Of a stretch of DNA of 64,000 nt, positions 23,001 through 32,290 are shown in pieces (within the stretch, counting starts at the first letter, position 1; each line of letters starts with the position of its first letter). The position numbers and the translations under genes were made by a program. The notes beneath the pieces were generated by a model. That model worked only from the letters and a program-made list of their open reading frames with translations. It made no database searches and was not told the DNA's origin. Origin of the DNA: Mya arenaria (Eukaryota; Mollusca; Bivalvia; Myida; Myidae); assembly GCF_026914265.1 (NCBI RefSeq), contig NC_069123.1, positions 31,520,178 through 31,584,177 on the forward strand, in the 5' to 3' direction.

Positions 23001-26000
23001 CGGATTCGCGGAATTCCGCGGATCTAATAACCCCAGGGACCCCCCCCCCCCCCACACAAAAAAAAATAAAATATATGTATATATTTTTGTTTTTAGCTGA
23101 TTTAAGAATTTATTACTAAGTGTGCTTTTGTTAGAGTTAATATCCCAGTTTGCTTCAAATTTAAAGTCAGAAAAACCCTTAAAAGAGCTTCTAAAAAGCC
23201 AGTTTTTCTTCTACGGCAGTGTGCTTTTGACCCCAAAAGTGCCCCAAGAACCCATGGCCGGAATGGTTTCATCCCTCCAGCTGCCAGGTCAATCACATCC
23301 CTGAATTTACAGATTTCTAAGATGAGCCATATTATTTAGCTTTAAATATAAGTTTTCATTAGATATTCATATTTATGTATAAAAAAATCAACTAGTTAAA
23401 CACAGACCTTATACATTCCTGAAAAAAATTGATTCCAACCTTATTATTTGTTTCAGGCTATGATAAAGGTCCACTCAGTTTGCTTCGTCGTTGTATGAGC
23501 GAGAGATTGAAAGTTGAGGTGATGATCCGGGCAGCTGTCTCTGTGCGCAGCAAGTGTCGAGGATTTGTGGCTGCATTTGACAAACATTTTAATATGGTAA
23601 TTTGGGGTGTAAAAGTTGTTCAAGCTATCAATATTGCTTAACACAATGACCTTTAATTGTAAGTTATAACTAAATAACTAGCTTTTATATATATATTTAT
23701 ATATATTTAAATTGAGTTTCACTGATCTAAATGTTCCTTTTCATGTTCAGTTTTCAATATTTCCTTCTAATGAGCTCATGACATGTGAGGACACTTTCGA
23801 AGAACAGTATAAAATAACAGAAGTTTGGAAATTCTATGCATGAAATTTATATGCAAGATTTTAAATACTTTAAAGGGACTAGATACCATATGGTCCCAAA
23901 TTGGCGAAAAACCATATTTCACCAAACCAAGCCTTTAGAATATCAGCTAGCATGATGCGGATAGTACACTATTTAACATGATTTAAAGCTGTCTGCTGAT
24001 TTTGCTCGTTTAAAAATAGTTTTTGGTGGTTTCTCAGCTTATAATAGTGCTTATATTTAGCAGTGAAAGTCACAAGATAAGTACCGATAAACTAACCGAT
24101 GCTTTTTTTACATTTACTGGAATTTACATTGTAGACAGATCCATTAAATTTTGAATTCGCAAAATATTCAAAATCTGCGAAAGATACGTTGTGTTGTAAG
24201 TGATATGATACAATGCAATGTAAGAATCGATGCGTTGTACACAATCATGGTCAACCATATGATATCAATTTAATGGAAGTTTTACTCTATTTTCTTTTTA
24301 TGCCCCCTTTTGAAAAAAGTGGGGTATATTGTTTTGCACATGTCGGTCGGTCGGTCGGTCGGTCGGTCTGTCTGTCTGTCGGTCGGTCGGTCGGAATACC
24401 AAATGGTTTCCGATCAATAACTTGAGAACGCTTTGACCGAGGGACCTCATACTTGGTATGTGTATTGGTCATCACCAGCAGATGAACCCTATTGATTTTG
24501 AGGTCAGTGGGTCAAAGGTCAAGGTCAGTGTGACCTTTACATGAAAAACGGTTTCCGATCAATAACTTGAGAACGCTTTGACCCAGGAACCTCATACTTG
24601 GTAGGTGTATTGGTCATGACCAGCAGATGAACCCTATTGATTTTGAGGTCAGTGGGTCAAAGGTCAAGGTCAGTGTGACCTTAACATGAAAAACGGTTTC
24701 CGATCAATAACTTGAGAACGCTTTGACCCAGGGACCTCATACTAGGTAGGCTTATTGGTCATGACCAGCAGATGAACCCTATTGATTTTGAGGTCAGTGG
24801 GTCAAAGGTCAAGGTCAGTGTGACTGTAAGCTGAAAAAAGGTTTTCTGATTGTCCATATTTTATTTAAGTGTCCAAATCCTACTAACAATTTGGCTCCCA
24901 AGGGGGCATAAATGTTTCACTAACATCTCTTGTTTTTCATGCAATGGTATCATCTGGTGTTAAATCCCTTTAAAGTTGGTTCTCAGATAATGCATGACTG
25001 GGTTTACCGTTGCCTGAACTTATATAAAATATAAAATATATGGTTTTTTGAATATTGCCTTCAATGAAATGAATATTCTGCTCTTTATTTCAGGCGTTGG
25101 TTGATGTTGATGAAACATTTATTAAACCAGAAGTGAGCAAGGTATTTCACTGCCATAAAAGTACATCCTCGGCACCCGAGCCTATCATAACCTATATGAT
25201 ACCTTGGGCAAATCAGCTGCAAAAATCTCATACTCATGAATAATTAATAAGGTGAAATGCAGTCACTTGATTGGTCGCATGTGGCACACCTCATGAGGTA
25301 CATAAATGGCCGAGAAGTTAGGGATGTTAATTTGGTTTGAAATAATCCAATCAGATCACGGCTTACAAATCATTTTAGGCAGGATTTTTTTAAATATGCC
25401 AATAGCTCTTCATAAAGGAGATTCATTGGTCGGAAAATGCTTATGAATATTCAAGATTTACAAACTTTCCTTAGACAATTTGCCCAGGGTATCATATGTA
25501 TGGTTGGGTGCCGAGGATGCAAAAGTATCTTTCCAGTCAAAACAGGCTGGGCTTTTTTTTCAGCTTTAAATATAGCTTAACTACCTTTTGAATTTGTTTT
25601 TTTAATTTTCGGAAAATACTGTTTTCAACATAAGCATATAACGGAGTGCAATATTATGATATTGAATATTGCCGATATGAATTGTGAACTGTCAAATTTT
25701 GACCATATTTTGTCATAATAATACTTATCAAATGTGAAATATCCTCACATTGTAGTTCATTGCTTGAAAAAACCCAAGCATTTTGTGCACTGAATTTCGG
25801 TCAGTGGCATATGTGACTGAGTTGATTCTTTCATTGAGCTGTGACACTAAATGACCTCTTTACCTGATTTACAAGGGTAAAATATAAGCCAGATGTAGTT
25901 CATAAATTCCAAATTCAGCAAACTAATTTCAGCAGTCACTGTTGTTCCCTTGGAATAAATGTATAACATTGACTAGAATTTATCATTAATATTCATACTA

Positions 26001-26985
26001 GTGTTTTACAAGTTTATGTAGTACTCATGTTTTGTTCAGTGTAAGGAAAATCTCATTTTATAATATAAAAAAATGTCATCATTAACATCTGCGCCATTAT
26101 AGGCCTTTTCAGATATTAATGATCCCCACCTTGAAGGAAAAGGTCTTATTCTTATTGTCAGAAAAATTGGTGACAATGTGTTTAATTTAAAAGAAAGGTG
26201 CAGCAAATATTGTATTTATACCTCATAAGACGATAGTTGATCACTGTAAACCTTTAAGGACCTACAAGCTATTTACTATTTGTGCGTTTTCAGCTATTAA
26301 ATACACGGTTACAATCTTGTTATCAGTAATCAAAATTCGCCAGTAATGCATGTAAATAGTTAAATGTTTATCACTCAAAATTTATGTTTGTTGTTCATGT
26401 GTATGTATTGATTTTAAATACGAGTGTCACCCTTTAAACTCATTTATGTACAATTGTGTTTTTCAGAGTGTTAAAACAAAATCTAAAGAGGACAGTGATA
26501 GAAAACCTCCTGACAAAGACAGTTCGTCTGGCAAAACAGTTTCTACTCACTCTGCAGATAGTGTTTCCAAAGGCAAACCTCAAACGTCCTCTGGTTTAGA
26601 TCTCAGACAAAAACTTCTTTCAAAACAGACAAAATATAAACCAGAGGTTACGATGACTGGCTCAAAGCAGAGCAGTCGGCTGGATGTTGATGTTGGTACA
26701 AGTCGACCTGCATCTTCTCGCACAAGTGAAACGTGTAGAACAAAAACCCCAGCCAGTGATTCCAAATTTTCTGACCATTCAAAAAAAGGGCTAAAAAGTT
26801 CTTCTACTTCACAGAAGTGTAAAGGTGAATCATCAGACCGAACTACATGTACACAGTTCTGGCCATTGTACAAGCAATGGACAGAATCAAGGTGCTATTC
26901 ACAATACGAGATTATCAACAGGCATGTAAATCAGTTATTTATCAGGGGAGATAATGTTGTGAGTGTCTCCCTGGCAGATGGTTGA
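16663..26985 (+). CDS. LSM11: LSM11-like U7 snRNP Sm-like protein, complete four-exon gene
   Basis: Exons are 16663-17041, 23457-23596, 25094-25141 and 26467-26985; phases match at every GT-AG junction and give 1086 nt (361 aa, close to the ~360 aa of the human protein). LSM11 replaces an SmD subunit in the U7 snRNP ring and helps recruit the cleavage machinery for histone mRNA 3' ends in the nucleus. The N-terminus has FDPRRALYSRVEPFPG and FNNLTEFENFLQGK, matching the family's FDPxxALY and FNNxxEYESFL. The Sm1 fold spans exons 2-3 (LSLLRRCMSERLKVEVMIR, GFVAAFDKHFNM, ALVDVDETFIKP). A long Ser/Lys-rich insert follows, as in LSM11. The Sm2 motif closes the protein (INRHVNQLFIRGDNVVSV). The family's MPLHEG-type motif before Sm1 is not conserved in this model, so a small exon could be missing. 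The introns are repeat-rich, the first being 6.4 kb. Confidence 0.93.
17042..17744. other. LSM11 intron 1, left part
   Basis: Holds two copies of a GC-rich block, TGTAACGGTCCGCTGTATGC at 17151 and a variant at 17290. A possible stem (CCCCTTCAG at about 17452 with CTGAAGGGA at about 17478) also lies here. No exon. Confidence 0.5.
17745..21038. mobile_element. 3.3-kb composite element with CAGTGCTCCAGC inverted ends
   Basis: Starts CAGTGCTCCAGCTAGCCC and ends TCCTGGCTGGAGCACTG, which are inverted. Both ends carry TGCCCTTTT-rich subterminal repeats (about 17790-18030 and 20985-21020). The flanks repeat only TATAT, so a target duplication is not proven. The CAGTG...TIR style resembles hAT elements. 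No transposase frame. It encloses a separate repeat unit at 18770-20620. Confidence 0.65.
18770..20620. repeat. ~182-bp tandem array in a TATGCCCCCG-headed element, about 9-10 copies
   Basis: Opens TTTTATGCCCCCGAAGG. Units start near 18844, 19027, 19208, 19391, 19572, 19742, 19925, 20106, 20289 and 20471, with spacing 181-183 except one of 170. Each unit has GTGTCCGGGCTGTAACTTTC, CTTGCCACATGTGTTCG and GGTCAAGGTCACACTTAG. The array closes near CACATTCCGGGGCATTCG. Open frames on both strands here are repeat artefacts. The layout (unique head, central tandem repeats, unique tail) resembles mollusc non-autonomous elements with internal satellites. Confidence 0.85.
21645..22150. mobile_element. 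506-bp foldback element with 8-bp flanking duplication
   Basis: The two halves are nearly complete inverted copies around a loop near 21875-21930. The left arm has repeated ACGGACCAGATTTAGGG and AGTGCTCAGTATGAC. The right arm has GTCATACTGAGCACTC and CCTAAATCTGGTCCGTA. CTAACAAA occurs at 21637-21644 and again at 22151-22158, consistent with an 8-bp target duplication (hAT-like). No coding capacity. Confidence 0.85.
22159..22981. other. LSM11 intron 1, unclassified part
   Basis: Contains plus-strand open frames at 22350 and 22644 of 85 and 108 aa. They are rich in Phe/Leu/Cys and show no domain, splice support or codon bias. I treat the stretch as intron. Confidence 0.5.
22982..23303. mobile_element. 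322-bp hAT-like MITE
   Basis: Left end CAGGGATGTGA (22982-22992) and right end TCACATCCCTG (23293-23303) are perfect inverses. The flanks ATTTTAC and AATTTAC are near-identical, as in a slightly decayed target duplication. A C-run at about 23040. It ends about 150 bp before LSM11 exon 2. The 60-aa open frames inside are not genes. Confidence 0.8.
23457..23596 (+). CDS. LSM11: LSM11-like gene, exon 2 (Sm1, first part)
   Basis: The acceptor is TTTGTTTCAG and the donor ATG|GTAATT. Encodes YDKGPLSLLRRCMSERLKV and RSKCRGFVAAFDKHFNM. The G..xxFDxxxN residues of the Sm1 motif are present. Confidence 0.93.
23871..24973. mobile_element. MITE family C (TAAAGGGACTAGATACCA ends), interrupted copy
   Basis: Left end TAAAGGGACTAGATACCA. 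The right end at 24950-24973 (ATCTGGTGTTAAATCCCTTTA) is its inverse. The left body matches the uninterrupted copy at 49441-49811. The element is split by an insertion at about 24298-24925. Confidence 0.82.
24298..24925. mobile_element. ATGCCCCC-ended element nested in MITE C, with 3 x 145-bp repeat
   Basis: Begins TTTATGCCCCCTTTTG; near its right side is CCAAGGGGGCATAAATG and a tail ACATCTCTTG. Inside are a GGTC/TGTC tetranucleotide run (24345-24395) and three 145-bp units starting GTTTCCGATC at 24406, 24551 and 24696. Each unit holds GTGGGTCAAAGGTCAAGGTC. The 70-aa open frames at 24213 (plus) and 24287 (minus) are artefacts. Confidence 0.82.
25094..25141 (+). CDS. LSM11: LSM11-like gene, exon 3 (Sm1, last part)
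   Basis: A 48-nt exon (16 codons) encoding ALVDVDETFIKPEVSK. The acceptor is TTTATTTCAG and the donor AAG|GTATTT, phase 0 at both ends. Matches the family's ALxDVDETYxKP. Confidence 0.92.
25164..25520. mobile_element. 357-bp TIR element in LSM11 intron 3
   Basis: Inverted ends of about 45 bp: CATCCTCGGCACCCGAGCC with GATACCTTGGGCAAAT on the left, and ATTTGCCCAGGGTATC with GGGTGCCGAGGATGC on the right. AAAAGTA flanks both sides (25157-25163 and 25521-25527), a likely target duplication. It lies 22 bp after the exon 3 donor. Confidence 0.85.
26165..26438 (+). mobile_element. MITE family A, copy 2 (left-truncated)
   Basis: Shares GTGCGTTTTCAGCTATTAAA, ACACGGTTACAATCTTGTTA and the right end ATACGAGTGTCACCCTTTAA with the other family A copies. 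The left end is not recognisable. It ends 28 bp before LSM11 exon 4 and so occupies the usual branch-point region of that intron. Confidence 0.75.
26467..26985 (+). CDS. LSM11: LSM11-like gene, exon 4 (linker and Sm2, stop)
   Basis: The acceptor is GTTTTTCAG. Encodes a Ser/Lys/Thr-rich low-complexity linker of about 130 residues, then the C-terminal Sm2 helix-strand with IRGDNVV, then TGA. The overlapping minus-strand open frame at 26580-26873 is a shadow. Confidence 0.92.
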   Translation, partial: SVKTKSKEDSDRKPPDKDSSSGKTVSTHSADSVSKGKPQTSSGLDLRQKLLSKQTKYKPEVTMTGSKQSSRLDVDVGTSRPASSRTSETCRTKTPASDSKFSDHSKKGLKSSSTSQKCKGESSDRTTCTQFWPLYKQWTESRCYSQYEIINRHVNQLFIRGDNVVSVSLADG

Positions 26986-29289
26986 GACAATACAATAAGG
27001 CATGGTTCTTTGAAGTACATGTAAGTCTGCAGGTTGGAATACTTTATTTAAACTGATTGATGAATCAACACCAGCTTAGAGATACATGCACTTTTTGTTC
27101 GGGGAGGGAGGGAGGGGTGCAAATTAAGGATCTGTCCATAGCAAAAAAGTGGAATATTTTATTTTGACTGATTGATGAATCAACTCCAAACAAAAGAGGA
27201 GCTTGAAACTTTCTCCGGGGTAGGGATGGGGAGGGGGGATCATTTAATTAAGGATGGATTCATGGCTAAAAGTGCTTTTTACACAACCCATATGGTCAGA
27301 TATATGGAATGCCTAATTTAAACTTCCATCTGTTATTGTTTTTGTTAATGATACCTTTCATTGTTGAATTGCATTAGAATATACATGAATCATTAAATGT
27401 TAAATCATGCAAAATCTTCTTTATGTGTATTTCTTTTAATTTTAGTTATATTTAAGGAGATAGTCATCAAATTAAATCAATTAAAGAATATTTACTACAT
27501 AAAATTGTATTATGTAATCAAAAACTATTCAGGTTTTTTTTTCTAAAAGTGGTTGTCTCCCTTGACCTAGTAAATTCGATATAAGCTGATATTGGCTGTG
27601 GGTTCATATTAATATATAATTATCTAAGAGTCTTGCTTAAGAGCTACATGTATAGTTTTGGTGCTGCACCCTGCCCTATTTTGATAGCACCCCTCAGCCT
27701 TTGTGAAGATCAGCATACCCTTCTGCCTACTTGGAATTGAATTCTGTTGATAATTAGATAGTTCATAAATATTTTGTTTAAAAGCTTCTGATATGAATCG
27801 AATACTTCATATATCTTGTAGATAAAAGCTAAAATTATTTAAAATTTAAACTTTTCTAGCATAGATATCTAAGTTTGTTAAATTTATATAAATTTAAGTT
27901 TTTCACAACCCGAAACAATGTGCCCTTTTAAGCCTTAGCACACTGTCCCTCATTTGCAGCTCCCTGCCCCTTTTAAACCCTAACTGAAACCCTGTATCTA
28001 TTTTAACATGTATTTAATAAAAGAACACAGAGATTTATTTTTTACAGTAAAATTGATTGGCATCGCAACAGTCCATTAATCGTCTTCCCAGACTGAAAGA
28101 CCGAGATCGGGGAAGACGTATTGCTGATATCGATTAATCGAATAATGTTCGCTTTGGATTGTTTTGTAGACAATTTGACATAAATGACATTGATGTTTGT
28201 TGGAAAAAGAAACAAATTTACAAACAACATAAATATTTCATTTCTTTATCTTATTTGATCCTTAAGCCATGCAGTAAGTGTGATTTTATTTATCAGTACC
28301 TACTTACTGGACACAAAATGTATTCTTTTAAATCAACTTATATTTATTAATTAATCTTATTCATTAGTTGGTTTGTCAGACCCATTATGAAATCTGGCCG
28401 ATAGCCCATCACTACTGTTTGTGCCAGACCCATTCTGATTTAATCAGTCTTCGACGAAAAACAACAGCCTGATTTTCATTATTTAATAAGTGTCTGCTCT
28501 CTTTATTTGGATTAACTTCCAAGATCCAACTGCTTATCACCATTCATGGTGTCCTTAAATACGAAGGGTCGTATTTTGTGACAGTTGGCGCTCTTGTTAG
28601 TTATTAAATGCAGCTAGAACGGTTTGATATTTCTACTCACTGGTGAGCTGTTGTGATTATTTGTTTGGCTGTAGTAGTGATTTTGGTAACAAATCACTCT
28701 TTTAGCTGAATTTTGTCCCTAATGGTCATTAAACTTGGTCAAAAGATGAGTTTTTATTAATCCTAGGTTAAGTTTGAATAAGGCTCACATTTGGTTTAAA
28801 TCCATGCCAGTTAACTCTCCAGCTATAAGAAATTTATGGAACTTGATCATGTTTTTCGACCAAAAATGAGTTTTCCTTGTTATGCATCTGGTAACCCTTA
28901 TATTATTAATAATTAACTCGTTTATACCCACGTTGATACTGAAATTGCTTAAAAAAATACCATTAAAGTATTAAAAAAATCCTAGCTGTAGGAGGGAGCG
29001 AGGTCACACCTTTAGTGTGATTTTTTTTTAAGAAAACTGATACCATATCCACTCGGCCTTGAGGACTCGTAGTAAGCTGATGGATATTTTAACCTTTATA
29101 AAATACATTTGTAGCATCATGTGATATTATATTAATCAACCAATCACGATACAGCCTTTTGTTATTGCATTACAATAATATATGCTCTTAAAAATTGTGG
29201 ATTTTCCAAGACAATATTAGAGTATACATCAACATTTGTTAAAGGGTTCCAAACAAGTGCATTTTACAAACTACATGTATGTAATAGTC
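26986..29289. other. Intergenic region downstream of LSM11
   Basis: Contains a two-copy ~130-bp tandem duplication (about 27040-27285, marker ACTGATTGATGAATCAAC). It also has a TGCCC-rich repeat end at 27655-27995 closing CCCTAACTGAAACCCTG, and a small palindrome at about 28083-28125. The LSM11 3' UTR and poly(A) site should be here, but no single AATAAA stands out. No gene seen. Confidence 0.5.
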
Positions 29290-29490
29290 CCTGTAAGGTT
29301 GTTTAAAGTTAACGTAGTGGTTATCGCACTCACTTCTTATGAAAGCGTACTGGTTTTGATTCCTGGCCTGGGTGTATGTGAGTTTGGCTGGTGGTTACCA
29401 AACCGAACAAGTTGGTTTTCTCCGGGCACTCTGGTGTGCGCCATGACACAAGACCACACGAAAGTGCCAAGCATAAATTAATAAAACGTC
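29290..29490 (+). mobile_element. tRNA-derived SINE-like element, copy 1
   Basis: An A-box-like AACGTAGTGGTTATCGCAC and a B-box-like TGGTTTTGATTCCTGG are spaced as in a tRNA. A body with GTTGGTTTTCTCCGGGCAC and CACAAGACCAC follows, shared with 41560-41740. The B box is mutated, so pol III activity is unlikely. Confidence 0.72.
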
Positions 29491-29701
29491 CCACACAATA
29501 TAATTTTTATAAAGAAATGGTTAGTTTGAAACTATGTTTCTGTTGAATTCATACATCATGTAGAATGTTATTAAAATACATGCATGCATTGATCTGTACT
29601 GATAAATAATGCTGAAACTTACTGATGTTTATTTGCTAAATGTTTGCTGATGTAAACAATTGCCTGGTACACCTTAATGTTGAATTCTTTATGAGTGGAA
29701 G

Positions 29702-29898
29702 CACAGTGGTTTGATTGGAATGAACTCCTTCTTTGGTGTCATATGACCTGTACAAAATTTAGTGACATTTAACCCATTGCTAGATAGATGGTAGGAGTGA
29801 CACGAAAATAAATCGAAATAATTTTTTTAGGTTAAATGTCACTAAATTTTGTACAGGTCATATGACACCAAAGGAGTTCATTCACACCAAACCACTGT
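29702..29898. mobile_element. Near-perfect foldback element (~70-bp arms)
   Basis: The arm at 29702-29774 (CACAGTGGTTTGATTGG ... GACATTTAACC) pairs with 29830-29898 (GGTTAAATGTCAC ... ACCAAACCACTGTG). The loop is about 55 bp. Non-coding; transcripts would form a long hairpin. Confidence 0.88.
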
Positions 29899-30423
29899 GA
29901 GTAGTAGGTCATCAGATCACTTAAGAATAAAATAAAATGATATTAACCCATTAACTTGTACAAATTTAATTTTAAGTCGATACACTTATTTTAGCCGTAG
30001 GGAAACTTCTCTATTCATTCATGTACATGAGCTGATAATTATATATGTATTTTTATATGAACTAATTACGTGTTGAGATATTTGCTTTGAAATCAACCAA
30101 AAAATTTGTCAATGCAGAGTGGTTTTTAGGAATCATTTTTTAGGATACTAACCAATAAAGAGCAGAGTTTGTATTCATAAAACATCTTCAATCATTTCCT
30201 AAAAAAGGGAAATCAAAGTCATTCTTTTCTTAAAATTTTCATAGTCATATTAATCAAACTGAACTGGTATAAGTGTTTTCAACATTAAATAATATTTTGA
30301 GCTCTACTGGTCAAAGGCCAGAAGAGCTTATGTGCTGGCGCTTTGTACGTATTCTGCTTTGTTCCATGCATCCATGTGTGTGTAAACAATTGCATGTGAA
30401 CACAATGCAGTCTTCTGTTTTTA

Positions 30424-32290
30424 GCTCACCTGAGCACAAATCGCTCAGCATGAGCTATTGCGATAGAGTAACTGTCTGTCTATCCTGAATCTGCCCGTTG
30501 TCAACATTTCCCTTTAAACAACTTCTCCTCCTAAACCACTGGGACAACGTCAACCAAACTTTCCAGGAATGGTTCTTGGGTGGTCCTCATCCAGATTCCT
30601 TCAATAAAAGTTGTTCCAGAACCCTGGTTGCCATGGCAACCGCAAGATAAAAAACTTTGAAAATCTTTTTCTAAGAAACCACTGGCATGATTTCAACATT
30701 ATTTCACAGATATGCCCCTTAGATGACCCTGTATCAAATTCCTTCATGCCATTGATTTTATTTAAAAAACACAGGCGCCAGAGGGCTGGCCACTTTTCAC
30801 TTATAATATGTCTTTATGGAAATATTTAAGTTTCTCCTCATGATCTGCTGGCCTGATTTTAAAATAATTTTACAGAAATGTTCCTTAGGCGAGCCTACAT
30901 GTATATCAAATTCCTTCAGCCCATGTTGATTCATATAAAACATGGCCCTGTCAGCCATATTTCTCTTTAATTTTATGTCTATATGAAAAACTTTTAAATC
31001 TTTTTTTCAGAAACTTTTGGCCTGATTTCAAATAATTCCTCAGTAGTGTTCCTAAGTTCATCCTCTACCAAATTCCTTCATGCCATGTTAATTCATAAAA
31101 ACATGGTTGCCAGGTGCCGGGCTAATTACCGCTATGTCTATATGGCACATTTTGAATCTCTTCTCTTCAGAAACCATTGACCGAATTTGAAATGATATCA
31201 CAGAAATGTTCTGGTGACCATATATCAAATTCCTTCACCCCATTGTGATTCATTAAAAACAAGGCAGCCAGGGTGGGGCTAGTTTGTACTATATGTCTTT
31301 ATGGAAAACTAGAAAATATTTTCTACATTGGCCCGATTTGAAAATATTTTCCAAGAAATGTTCCTTAGGTGGCCCTTTTAACAATTTGTTTATGGTTATT
31401 TTTTTTATTTTTTTCTTATTTTTTTAGCTCTTGTGATCGGTCTTTGTCCGTCAGTCTGTCCGTCCGTTCGTCAACTATTGCTTAAAAAACATATCCTCTG
31501 AAACTACCTGGCCAAATTCAATGACACTTTACAGGAAGCTTCCTTGGGTGACCCTCTACAAAATTACAACAAAGGGTCACGAATGATGAACAACAACAAC
31601 AAAATGGCTGACTTTCTGTTTTGCTTTAAAAAAACAACATATCCTCTGAAACTACCAGTCCAAATTCAATGAAACTTTACAGGAAGCTTCCTTGGGTGAC
31701 CCTCTACAAAAATACAGCAACGGGTCACGATTTATCAACAACAACAACAACAAGAAAATGGCCAACTTCCTGTTTTGCTTTAAAAAAAAACATCTCTAAA
31801 ACTCACAGTCCAAATTTAATGAAACTTTACAGGAAGCTTCCTTGGGTAACCTACAAAAATACAACAGGGGGTCGCGATTTATCAACAACAACAACAACAA
31901 CAATCTGGCCAACTTCCTGTTTTGCTTTAAAAACATCTCCTCTGAAACTACCAGGCCAAATTCGCTGAAACTTTACAGGAAGCTTCATTGCATGACCCAC
32001 TACAATAATACAACAAGGCATTGCGATTGATCAACAACAACAACAACAACAACAACAAAATGGCCGACTTAATGTTTTGCTTTAAAAAAATCTCTGAAAC
32101 TACCAGGCCAAATTCAATAAAACTTTACAGGTAGCTTCATTGATCGACCCTTCACAAATATAAAACAAGGCATCGTCATCAGTAAAGATATGTTTAAATT
32201 GCAACATTTTCATTAATGCTTTATCACAGAGTTGTGGCCCTTTGCTTAGGTGAGTGATTAGGGCCATCATGGCCCTCTTGTTAGATTGTG
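30424..32290. mobile_element. AGCTCACC-headed composite element with internal repeats (module 1)
   Basis: Begins TTTTTAGCTCACCTGAGC and ends GGGCCATCATGGCCCTCTTG, with a 17-nt palindrome just before the end. The interior is two repeat series. About 30540-31400 has ~160-bp units with TCAAATTCCTTCA. About 31480-32160 has ~150-bp units with ACTTTACAGGAAGCTTCCTT and a CAA-trinucleotide run. Open frames in it follow the repeats. Confidence 0.75.

Noticed and set aside
26580..26873. 97-aa minus-strand frame
   Set aside because: Shadow of LSM11 exon 4.
28083..28125. Short palindrome CGTCTTCCC...GGGAAGACG as a regulatory hairpin
   Set aside because: Too short, and no neighbouring transcript or conserved context to support a role.
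29290..29363. tRNA gene
   Set aside because: The A and B boxes are degraded and followed by a SINE body also present at 41.6 kb.
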